Shown: in pieces, positions 18,552 to 27,012 of the stretch | Layout: each line of letters opens with the position of its first letter | Numbering within the stretch: the stretch's first letter is position 1 | Assembly: GCF_000420625.1 (NCBI RefSeq) | Contig: NZ_ATVH01000019.1 | Coordinates: 62,001 to 126,000, forward strand | Reading direction: 5' to 3' | DNA: 64,000 nucleotides | Origin: Fodinicurvata sediminis DSM 21159 | Lineage (GTDB): Bacteria; Pseudomonadota; Alphaproteobacteria; Kiloniellales; DSM-21159 | Translations under genes and position numbers: made by a program | The notes under the pieces: model-generated | Database searches by the model: none | Seen by the model: the letters and a program-made list of their open reading frames with translations, nothing else | Told to the model about the DNA's origin: nothing

Positions 18552-19721
18552 ATGTCCGTATTGCCACGCATCCAGGAATTTGCCGAGGAACTGAGCGAGA
18601 TCCGGCATGACATCCATGCCCATCCGGAGTTGGGGTTCGAGGAAACCCGGACGGCCGGACTCGTCGAGGAAAAGTTGAAGGCCTGGGGTGTGGATGAAGT
18701 CCACACCGGTATAGGCGGTACGGGCATCGTGGGTGTCCTGCATGGGAAGACCCCGGGCAATCGCACCATCGGCCTGAGGGCAGACATGGATGCCCTGCCG
18801 ATCCACGAGTCTACGGGGTTGCCCTATGAATCACGCAATCAGGGCAAGATGCATGCCTGTGGTCACGACAGCCATACGACCATGCTTTTGGGTGCGGCGC
18901 GTTATCTTGCCGAAACCCGGGATTTCTCCGGCAAGGTGCACCTGATCTTCCAGCCGGCCGAGGAAGGGCTTGGCGGTGCCCGCCGCATGCTTGAGGAAGG
19001 ACTGTTCGACCGCTTTCCCTGCGACGAAATCTACGGCATGCACAACGATCCCAATGCACCGGAAGGACAGGTTACGGTCAAGCCTGGCCCGGCCATGTCG
19101 GGTGCGACCTTCTTCGACATAACCATAGAAGGGGTGGGCAGCCACGCCGCCATGCCGCACCAGTCACGCGATCCCATCATTGTGGCGACAGCCCTGGTAC
19201 AGCAGCTGCAGTCGGTGGTCAGCCGCAATCGCCCGCCGGCCGAGCCACTTGTTCTGTCGGTCACGCAGATCCATGCCGGATCGGCTTATAACGTCGTCCC
19301 GGGAACGGCCAGCATTTCCGGCACGATTCGCTATTTCTCGGAAGAGCTGCGTGACTTGACGCACGAGCGCATCCAGGAACTCTGTGCCGGACTTGAGAAG
19401 GCCTACGGCGTTAGCATCAAGCCCGACCTGCGGAACATCTTCCATGTGCTGATGAATGACCCGGAACTGGGCCAGGAATACCTGAAAGCAGCCGCAGATG
19501 TCGTCGGTGCCGACAACGCCATCGAAACCGAAAAGTTCGCCACGGGCAGCGAGGACTTCGCTGACATGCTGCGCGTGGTGCCGGGCGCCTATTGCCGCGT
19601 TGGGCACGCCGGATCGGTTCCCTTGCACAATCCCGAGTATGTTCTGGATGACGGTATCCTGCCCATCGGAGCCTCGGTCTTTTCACGCATTGTCGAGCGC
19701 CGTCTTCCCGCTGCCCAGTAG
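18552..19721 (+). CDS. M20-family amidohydrolase
   Basis: A 389-residue metal-dependent amidohydrolase of the IAA-amino-acid/hippurate hydrolase branch, probably cytosolic. Visible features are ADMDALPI, the metal site MHACGHDSHTTMLLG, the catalytic FQPAEEG and a later His in GMHNDP. A dimerisation domain interrupts the catalytic domain at about residues 180-290. It starts after AGGAGAGC, 38 bases after the ATPase gene, and most likely hydrolyses an amide or peptide brought in by the ABC importer. Confidence 0.92.
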   Translation: MSVLPRIQEFAEELSEIRHDIHAHPELGFEETRTAGLVEEKLKAWGVDEVHTGIGGTGIVGVLHGKTPGNRTIGLRADMDALPIHESTGLPYESRNQGKMHACGHDSHTTMLLGAARYLAETRDFSGKVHLIFQPAEEGLGGARRMLEEGLFDRFPCDEIYGMHNDPNAPEGQVTVKPGPAMSGATFFDITIEGVGSHAAMPHQSRDPIIVATALVQQLQSVVSRNRPPAEPLVLSVTQIHAGSAYNVVPGTASISGTIRYFSEELRDLTHERIQELCAGLEKAYGVSIKPDLRNIFHVLMNDPELGQEYLKAAADVVGADNAIETEKFATGSEDFADMLRVVPGAYCRVGHAGSVPLHNPEYVLDDGILPIGASVFSRIVERRLPAAQ

Positions 19722-19741
19722 TCCGAGCGAAAGGCAATACC

Positions 19742-21157
19742 ATGGCGGCTTTCGGTAAGTTGTACAGGCTGTCCGCCACAATGCTTCTGTCGGGCCTCGC
19801 GGCTGGAGAGCTGACGGCGGAAGAGTTGATGGAATCCACGCTTGCCAGGATTGAGGCGGTCAATCCGCGTGTAAACGCCGTGGTCTCCCTCAGGCCAGCT
19901 TCGGAATTGCTGGCCGAGGCCCGGGGCAAGGATGCCGAAAGGGGCGGCGGCCCGCTCCATGGCTTGCCAATTGCGATCAAGGACTTGGCACAGACGAAGG
20001 GCTTGCGGACCACCTGGGGGTCGCCCCTTCTGGCCGATTTCATTCCCGATCAGGATGATCCCTTCGTCGCCCGCCTGAGGGCGGCCGGGGCCATCGTGAT
20101 CGGAAAGACCAACACACCGGAGTTCGGGCTGGGATCTCATAGCTACAATCCCGTTCATGGCCGGACTGTGAACGCCTGGAATCCTGACGTTTCAGCAGGG
20201 GGCTCCAGTGGCGGGGCAGCCGTTGCACTGGCAACCGGCATGCTGGCCCTGGCCGATGGGTCGGACATGATGGGCTCCCTGCGCAATCCGGCGGCCTGGA
20301 ACAATGTCTACGGGTTTCGACCCAGCTATGGTCTTGTGCCTGATAATCCGACCGGTGAAATGTTCCTGCATCAACTTGCCACCAACGGGCCAATGGCGCG
20401 GTCCGTTCGCGACCTGGCCCTGTTGCTGGATATGATGGCCGGCCCCGACTCCCGCTTGCCGCACAGCCTCCCGGCGCAGTCCGCTTTCTCGGGACAACTC
20501 GAAGCCGAGGTGCGAGGGCGCCGTATCGGCTGGATTGGCGATTGGGGTGGTCATTACCCCATGGAAGAGGGCGTGCTTTCGCTTTGTTCGGAGGCTCTTG
20601 CGACCTTCTCTGACTTGGACGTCGAGGTTGTGACAGTCCAACCTGATTTCGATCCCTCTGCAATCTGGCAGAGTTGGACAACCTTGCGCAGCTGGGCCGT
20701 GGCCGCGAAGTTGGGCGCCGTTTACGAAAATCCTGAGCGCAGGGCATACCTCAAACCCGAGGCCATCTGGGAAATCGAGCGCGGTCTGGCCTTGAGCGGG
20801 CAGGACATACAGAAGGCCAGCGAGATTCGCTCCGACTGGTACAGGAAGCTTGCCGCACTGTTCCAGTATTACGATGCTCTGGCCCTGCCGGCTGCACAGC
20901 TCTTCCCCTTTCCGTCCGAGTGGGATTGGCCACGCGAGGTGGCTGGACACCAAATGGAAAGCTATCATCATTGGATGGAGGTCGTGGTGCCGGCTTCCCT
21001 GGCGGGGATCCCTGCTCTCAGTCTGCCGGCCGGTTTTGGGACGCAGGGTTTGCCCATGGGCTTCCAGTTGTTTGGTCCCAGGGGTGGAGATGCCGCGTTG
21101 CTTCAGCTGGGCCAGGGCTACGCGCGCGCTCATGGCGAAATTGCTCTCGCTCCCTGA
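19742..21157 (+). CDS. amidase-signature family amidase
   Basis: A 471-residue amidase with the Ser-cisSer-Lys triad: Lys80 in GLPIAIKD, the serines at 155-156 in SAGGSSGG, and Ser179 in DMMGSLRNPA. The last motif is DMMGS rather than the common DGGGS, so substrate handling may differ. It resembles GatA in fold only; there are no gatB or gatC genes nearby, and the context favours catabolic hydrolysis of an amide. It is the last gene of the operon begun by the M81 peptidase. Confidence 0.9.
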   Translation: MAAFGKLYRLSATMLLSGLAAGELTAEELMESTLARIEAVNPRVNAVVSLRPASELLAEARGKDAERGGGPLHGLPIAIKDLAQTKGLRTTWGSPLLADFIPDQDDPFVARLRAAGAIVIGKTNTPEFGLGSHSYNPVHGRTVNAWNPDVSAGGSSGGAAVALATGMLALADGSDMMGSLRNPAAWNNVYGFRPSYGLVPDNPTGEMFLHQLATNGPMARSVRDLALLLDMMAGPDSRLPHSLPAQSAFSGQLEAEVRGRRIGWIGDWGGHYPMEEGVLSLCSEALATFSDLDVEVVTVQPDFDPSAIWQSWTTLRSWAVAAKLGAVYENPERRAYLKPEAIWEIERGLALSGQDIQKASEIRSDWYRKLAALFQYYDALALPAAQLFPFPSEWDWPREVAGHQMESYHHWMEVVVPASLAGIPALSLPAGFGTQGLPMGFQLFGPRGGDAALLQLGQGYARAHGEIALAP

Positions 21158-21270
21158 GGCCGCAAAGTTCGTTGGCGGGTCCTGTGAACAGCGTTAGTCT
21201 CGCTTCGACACAGGGGCAGGCGAAAGGCTCTAATCTGGTCCTAAGGTGATTCAGTCAAGCGGGATGATTT

Positions 21271-24200
21271 ATGGAGTCCGGGCACAAGTTCTTCTTTGAC
21301 CAGCATCCCGATCCGATCTGGATATATGACCGCGAGAGCCTGAAATTCCTGGATGTGAACCAGGCTGCTATCGAAAAGTTCGGCTATAGCCGGGCGCGAT
21401 TCCTCTCCATGACCATTGCCGATATTCGTCCTCCCGAGGACGTTCCGTTGCTGCAAGCCGCCGTCGCACAATTTTCCGATGGGGCCCACGAGGCCGGTGT
21501 CTGGCGCATCTATACGGCTTCGGGCGATTTGAAGTTCGTGGACTTTCACTGGCGGACCATGGAGTTCAAGGATCGTCGCGCCATTCTGGCGGCCGCACGC
21601 GACGTCACGCGGGTCATAGAACTTGAGCGTGAGCGCAGCGAGCTTCTGGCAAGCGAAGAGGAACTGCGCCACAGGGCGGAGGATGTGGCGCACCGATTCC
21701 AGGCCCTTTTTGAATCCGTGCCAGGAAATTTCCTGGTTTTAGCGCCGGAAGACTACGAGATCGTTGCCGTCAGTGATGCCTATTTGAAGGCCACAATGAC
21801 CCAGCGGGCGGACCTTGTCGGCAAGAGGCTCTTCGAGGCGTTTCCAGATGACCCTGATAATCCTGATTCAAGCAGCACGCGCAGTCTCGAGGCTTCACTC
21901 GAGCGGGTGAAGGCGCAAGGCCATCCCGATATCATGGGTGTCCAGCACTATCCCATTCCCAGACCGGAAAGCCAGGGTGGTGGCTTCGAGGATCGCTATT
22001 GGACTCCGGTCAATGCACCCGTCCTGGGTGCTGATGGAAAGATTGCCTACATCGTTCATCGCGTGGAAGACGTTACCGAAGTGATTAACACGCAGGGCAG
22101 GGTTTCTCTGGATTCAGGGATGGCCAGCGGGCAAAAGGCTTTGCCAGAACTGGAAGTTCTTCTGCGCTCGAGTGAGTTGAAGAGTACGAATATTGCGCTG
22201 CAGGACGAAGTCCTGGAGCTGCGCAATGCCCAGCGGCTCTTGGGCATGGCAACGTTGAAGCTGGATCTCGACCGCGACCAGCTATCCGTATCCGAGAATT
22301 TCTACAACATCCTGGGACTCGAGCCGGACGCCCTGGCACCAGGGGCAGAGGGCCTGCTGGCCTGTGTTCATCCGGAGGATCGCGCCTACCTGCAACAGGA
22401 GCTGGAGAACCTGATTGCCGGCCGGAAGGAGCATCTTGAGGCCCAACTGCGATTTATCAGACCCAGTGACGATACCGTCGTTCACGTTCTTTACGTCAGT
22501 GAAACGGCACAGGTTCAGAAGGCCTCCATCCTGAATGGAATTTTGCTCGATATTACCCGTCGGGTCGAGGCTGAATCGGAATTGGGGCAGGTGCGTCATC
22601 TGGTTGATCTGGCGGGTCAAACAGCCCGGCTGGGGGGCTGGCGAGTCGAGCTCAAGCCATCCCGACTTACCTGGACACCGGTCACGGCGGAGATCCACGA
22701 GGTTTCGCCCGACTTTCAGCCAACTTATGAAACGGCCCTATCCTTCTATGTAGCGGAAGACCGTGAGCGTATGCAGCGTTTGTTCGAGGCGTGTGTTCTG
22801 ACCGGACGGCCCTTTGACGAAACCCTGCAGATCGTGACTGCAAAGGATCGCAGAGTCTGGCTGCGCGTGATTGGTGAAGCGGAAATGGACGGCCAGGGCA
22901 ACGTCACGGCCTTGCAAGGGGCTGTCCAGGACATTTCGGAACAGGTGAAGGAGCGCGATCGCTCCGAAGGTCTGTCCCGGCGATTGGGAGACATGCTGGA
23001 AAGCATGAGCGATGCGTTCTTCACGCTGGATCGTGAGTGGCACTTTACCTACCTGAACGGCCAGGCTGAACGCATGCTGGAGCGCAATCGCGCGGAGTTG
23101 CTGGGACAAAATGTATGGACGGAGTTCCCCGCTGCGGTCGGTACGGCCTTCGAGCAGGAATACAGCCGGGCTTTCCGTGAGCAGGAAACCGTACGTTTCC
23201 TGGAATACTATCCCCCTCTTGAAAAGTGGTTCGAGGTCAACGCCTATCCGTCATCGGATGGACTTGCCGTCTATTTCCGTGATGTGACGGAGGAACGCGC
23301 ACAACGTGCCCATTTGCGCCTTCTGGAAACGGCGGTTTCTCGTCAAAGCGACATCCTGCTGATCACGGATGCGGAGCCGGTCGATGGACCGGAGGGGCCG
23401 AGGATCGTTTACGTGAACGAGGCCTTCACGCGGCGAACCGGCTATAGCCGTGAAGAGGTGATCGGGAAAACGCCGCGAATCCTGCAGGGCCCGGGTACGC
23501 AAAGGCAGGAGCTGGACCGCATACGCCAGGCATTGGAGAAATGGCAGCCTGTGCGGGCAGAGGTCCTGAATTATACCAAGACGGGTGAGGAGATCTGGCT
23601 GGAGTTGGACATCGTGCCTTTGGCCAACGAGAAGGGCTGGTACACCCACTGGGTTTCCGTCGAGCGCGATATCACCGCCCGCAAGAAGGCGGACGAGGCC
23701 ATCCGAATCAATGAGGAGCGTTTCCGTCTGCTTGCGAAAGCCACCAATGACGTGATCTGGGACTGGGATCTGCGAACGAACGAGGTCTGGTGGAACGAGA
23801 GCATTAGTCACCAGTTCGGCTATGACCGCAAGGAACTGGAACCTGGACCCGAATCCTGGATGCGGCGAATTCATCCCGAAGACCGTGATCGAACAGTGGC
23901 CTCACTGGAGGACGTGATTGAAGGCCGGAGTTCGAACTGGGTTGAGGAATATCGTTTCCTCGATGCAAGGAGCCAGGTCCATATTGTGGTGGACCGTGGT
24001 TTTGTCATTCGCGATGAGTTCGGAAAGGCGATCCGCATGCTGGGCAGCATGGAGGATGTCTCCGAGCGGCGAGTCATGGAAGAGCGCATGCGCCATTCCC
24101 AGAAACTGGAGACGGTCGGTCAGTTGACCGGAGGGGTGGCCCATGACTTCAACAACTTGCTGACCGTTATTCTGGGCAATGCAGAGATATTGAGCGAGAG

Positions 24201-25224
24201 TCTTGCGGGTGACGATTCATTGAAGGCCCTGGCGGACATGACGGCCAGCGCGGCCGAACGCGGTGCCGAGTTGACAAACCGCCTGTTGGCCTTTGCGCGC
24301 CAGCAAACCTTGCAGCCCAGGTGGGTGAATCTGAACGAGGTCCTGGAAGGAATTGAAGGACTGTTGAGGCGCACGCTTTCCGAGGAGATCGAAGTCACCA
24401 TTCGTCCTGCCGAAAACGTGCCGTCAGTGGAAGTGGATCCGGGCCAGCTGGAAGCGGCGCTGTTGAACCTGGCTGTCAATGCGCGTGATGCCATGCCCGA
24501 AGGTGGTCATCTGATCGTAGAGGTCCAGAAGGCCGAGTTGGACGAAAGCTACACGAACACCCAACCTGATGTTGTTCCGGGCTCCTATGTCGTTCTCTCC
24601 GTTTCAGACACTGGCGAGGGTATGCCGGCTGACACGCTGGAGCGTGCTTTCGAGCCATTTTACACGACCAAGGACGTGGGCAAGGGCAGCGGCCTGGGGC
24701 TCAGTATGGTCTATGGTTTCATGAAGCAGTCTGGGGGGCATGCACGCATCTATTCGGAAGTTGGGCAGGGGACCACCGTTCGCCTGTATTTTCCGCAGGC
24801 ACAAGGGGCTGTTCCGGACGAAAACCCTGAACAGGCAGGCAGGGAAAGGCCGGGGGGACGCGAACACATCCTGGTGGTCGAGGACGACGAACTCGTGCGA
24901 AAGCACCTTGTGGGACTTTTGAGTGAATTGAATTATCGCGTGACCGATAGCAGCGACGCGGCCAGTGCCCTGCAGATTCTGAAACAGCAGGAAGATATCG
25001 ACCTTCTGTTTACCGATGTCATCATGCCGGGGGGCATGAATGGCCCGGACCTGGCGCGTGAGGCCAGTGATCACTATCCCGATCTGAAAGTGCTTTTTAC
25101 CTCAGGCTATACAGAAAACACCTTCCTGCAGGACGGGCGTCTGGAGTCCGGCGTGCATCTCTTGTCCAAACCCTATCGCCGCCAGGAACTTGCTGAGAAG
25201 TTGCGTGAAGTCCTGGATGCATAA
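21271..25224 (+). CDS. multi-PAS hybrid sensor histidine kinase
   Basis: A 1317-residue hybrid histidine kinase with no obvious transmembrane segment, so it probably senses inside the cell. About seven PAS-like domains fill residues 5-935; one near residues 690-800 resembles a LOV domain but has GKTPRILQG, without the photoactive Cys. The HisKA box has the phospho-acceptor His958 in GGVAHDFNNLL. It is followed by an HATPase domain with GEGMP and GSGLGLSMV, and a receiver domain with phospho-acceptor Asp1249 in FTDVIMPGG. The HDFNN box and receiver are typical of PAS hybrid kinases lacking a cognate regulator next door. Ligand unknown. Confidence 0.93.
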   Translation: MESGHKFFFDQHPDPIWIYDRESLKFLDVNQAAIEKFGYSRARFLSMTIADIRPPEDVPLLQAAVAQFSDGAHEAGVWRIYTASGDLKFVDFHWRTMEFKDRRAILAAARDVTRVIELERERSELLASEEELRHRAEDVAHRFQALFESVPGNFLVLAPEDYEIVAVSDAYLKATMTQRADLVGKRLFEAFPDDPDNPDSSSTRSLEASLERVKAQGHPDIMGVQHYPIPRPESQGGGFEDRYWTPVNAPVLGADGKIAYIVHRVEDVTEVINTQGRVSLDSGMASGQKALPELEVLLRSSELKSTNIALQDEVLELRNAQRLLGMATLKLDLDRDQLSVSENFYNILGLEPDALAPGAEGLLACVHPEDRAYLQQELENLIAGRKEHLEAQLRFIRPSDDTVVHVLYVSETAQVQKASILNGILLDITRRVEAESELGQVRHLVDLAGQTARLGGWRVELKPSRLTWTPVTAEIHEVSPDFQPTYETALSFYVAEDRERMQRLFEACVLTGRPFDETLQIVTAKDRRVWLRVIGEAEMDGQGNVTALQGAVQDISEQVKERDRSEGLSRRLGDMLESMSDAFFTLDREWHFTYLNGQAERMLERNRAELLGQNVWTEFPAAVGTAFEQEYSRAFREQETVRFLEYYPPLEKWFEVNAYPSSDGLAVYFRDVTEERAQRAHLRLLETAVSRQSDILLITDAEPVDGPEGPRIVYVNEAFTRRTGYSREEVIGKTPRILQGPGTQRQELDRIRQALEKWQPVRAEVLNYTKTGEEIWLELDIVPLANEKGWYTHWVSVERDITARKKADEAIRINEERFRLLAKATNDVIWDWDLRTNEVWWNESISHQFGYDRKELEPGPESWMRRIHPEDRDRTVASLEDVIEGRSSNWVEEYRFLDARSQVHIVVDRGFVIRDEFGKAIRMLGSMEDVSERRVMEERMRHSQKLETVGQLTGGVAHDFNNLLTVILGNAEILSESLAGDDSLKALADMTASAAERGAELTNRLLAFARQQTLQPRWVNLNEVLEGIEGLLRRTLSEEIEVTIRPAENVPSVEVDPGQLEAALLNLAVNARDAMPEGGHLIVEVQKAELDESYTNTQPDVVPGSYVVLSVSDTGEGMPADTLERAFEPFYTTKDVGKGSGLGLSMVYGFMKQSGGHARIYSEVGQGTTVRLYFPQAQGAVPDENPEQAGRERPGGREHILVVEDDELVRKHLVGLLSELNYRVTDSSDAASALQILKQQEDIDLLFTDVIMPGGMNGPDLAREASDHYPDLKVLFTSGYTENTFLQDGRLESGVHLLSKPYRRQELAEKLREVLDA

Positions 25225-25345
25225 TCCTGAATTCCTGTTTTTCTGGCCCTGCCTGTTGCTGGGCAGCCCCTTTTGATCCCGGGGCACTTGCTGTAGGCAA
25301 GAGCCAACCGGAAAGAGCAAAACCGCAAGCGAGGCAAGACAGTTC

Positions 25346-26446
25346 ATGAGCAAGGCGCACCTCTTCACGTCCTTTTCCCTTGGCAATCTGGTATTGCCCA
25401 ACCGTATCGTGGTGGCCCCCATGTGCCAGTATTCGGCCGAGGACGGCTGTATGACCGACTGGCATACCTTGCATCTTGGGCACCTGGCCTTGTCAGGCGC
25501 AGGGCTATTGACGATCGAGGCTTCGGCTGTCGAAGCCGAGGGCCGTATCACCTATGGCGATGTAGGCATCTGGTCGGATGAATGTGAAGCGGCCATGGGC
25601 CAGGTCGTGGAGAGCATCCGGCGCTGGTCGGATATACCCCTGGCCCTGCAGCTGGCCCATGCAGGACGCAAGGCATCCGAAGAGGTGCCCTGGAAGGGCC
25701 GTGAACAGATTTTACCCGGCCAGGAGGGCGGATGGCAGACGGTTTCGTCGTCGCCCACCCCCTTTCAGGATGGGGAAAATCCGCCGGTTGAACTGGACCG
25801 CGAAGACCTGGCACGCCTGCGGCGTTCCTTTGCAGAAGCCGCACAGCGTGCCGCGCGCCTGGGCATGGAGTGCGTCCAGGTCCACTCGGCCCATGGCTAT
25901 CTGTTGCATCAATTCCTCTCGCCACTGTCCAACCAGCGCAGCGACGAATATGGGGGCAGTCTGGAGAACAGATTGCGCTTTCCATTGGAGGTCTTCGAGG
26001 CGGTGCGGGAGGCCTTTCCCGCGGACAGGCCGGTCACGGTGCGGGTTTCCGGCACGGATTGGGTGGACGGCGGCTGGGACATCGAGCAAACCGTCGCCTA
26101 TGCCCAGGCCCTGGAGGCCCGGGGATGCGCGGCCATTGATGTCTCCAGCGGCGGCCTGTCGCCAAGGCAGCAGGTCAATGGCGGCCCCAGCTATCAGGTG
26201 CCGTTGGCACGACGCGTGAAGGAGGCCACCTCCATGCCCGTCATGGCGGTCGGCCTGATCACCGAGTTCGAACAGGCTGAAGCCATTGTCGGTACGGGAG
26301 ATGCGGATCTGATCGCCTTGGCCCGCGGACTGCTCTACAATCCGCGCTGGCCCTGGCACGCCGCCGCGCATTTTGGTGCGACCGTCAAGGCGCCGAACCA
26401 GTACCTGCGTTCCCAGCCGCGCCAGCACAGCGGATTGTTCGGTTGA
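25346..26446 (+). CDS. NADH:flavin oxidoreductase, Old Yellow Enzyme family (YqjM-like)
   Basis: A 366-residue FMN-dependent ene-reductase forming a TIM barrel. Visible motifs: APMCQYSAEDGCMTDWH near the N-terminus (the YqjM branch Cys), HAGRKAS, the HSAHGYLLHQFLSP segment and the NQRSDEYGGSLENR signature. It reduces activated alkenes such as enones. It stands alone, convergent with the sox operon 42 bases away, and the biological substrate cannot be read from context. Confidence 0.93.
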   Translation: MSKAHLFTSFSLGNLVLPNRIVVAPMCQYSAEDGCMTDWHTLHLGHLALSGAGLLTIEASAVEAEGRITYGDVGIWSDECEAAMGQVVESIRRWSDIPLALQLAHAGRKASEEVPWKGREQILPGQEGGWQTVSSSPTPFQDGENPPVELDREDLARLRRSFAEAAQRAARLGMECVQVHSAHGYLLHQFLSPLSNQRSDEYGGSLENRLRFPLEVFEAVREAFPADRPVTVRVSGTDWVDGGWDIEQTVAYAQALEARGCAAIDVSSGGLSPRQQVNGGPSYQVPLARRVKEATSMPVMAVGLITEFEQAEAIVGTGDADLIALARGLLYNPRWPWHAAAHFGATVKAPNQYLRSQPRQHSGLFG

Positions 26447-26487
26447 GAATGGTCCAATTCCGGCGTTCGGAGAGAACTGCGCTGGGA

Positions 26488-27012
26488 TCAGGCCTTTCGT
26501 GACTCCAGCCAACGCCAGAGATAGGGACCGTAGGACGCCTCTACATGCAAGCGCGCGCAGTTTGGGGCAGTACGGTAGAGCAGGACGCCGTTGAGGCCGG
26601 CAAATCGTACCGAGGCGGAGGGACTGCCTTCATCCAAATTCACGGAGGTTGCCTCCATCACGATTTCTTCCGCTGGCATGCCCTGGATTTCGATGACCAA
26701 GAGTGCGTCGTGCGCTGGTGTGGCCGCCCAACCTTCAGGTTGCCAGCCTGCTTCGAAATCAATGGGATCAGGCGAAACCAGAAGGGCCCGGTCCCGGGCA
26801 ATGCGAACGCGATAGCTGCTGTCTGTCGACGCCACTTGCCAAAGCCCCACTTCATTGCCGCTATCAGGCAAGGCTTTCCAGGCCTTCTCCAAGTGCCCAC
26901 TGACCATCACCTGGGAAAGACCGGTTACGACATGGGCTTGCCAACCCTCGCGCGCAATCCGGGCATCTTGCCAATCGGGGAAGGCTGTCCATTTTGCCGC
27001 AAAATCACGCAT
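26488..27012 (-). CDS. soxG: sarcosine oxidase gamma subunit (SoxG)
   Basis: A 174-residue subunit of heterotetrameric sarcosine oxidase, related to the folate-binding GcvT fold. The conserved parts are the middle VRIARDRALLVSPDP segment and the C-terminal YLWRWLESR. The ATG at 27012 is chosen because it overlaps the soxA stop by 8 bases; a start at 27141 would lie entirely inside soxA. Last gene of soxBDAG. Confidence 0.88.
   Translation of the reverse strand: MRDFAAKWTAFPDWQDARIAREGWQAHVVTGLSQVMVSGHLEKAWKALPDSGNEVGLWQVASTDSSYRVRIARDRALLVSPDPIDFEAGWQPEGWAATPAHDALLVIEIQGMPAEEIVMEATSVNLDEGSPSASVRFAGLNGVLLYRTAPNCARLHVEASYGPYLWRWLESRKA

Noticed and set aside
25245-25280. Possible terminator after the hybrid kinase
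   Set aside because: A 5-bp stem with a large loop before CCCCTTTT is too weak to call.
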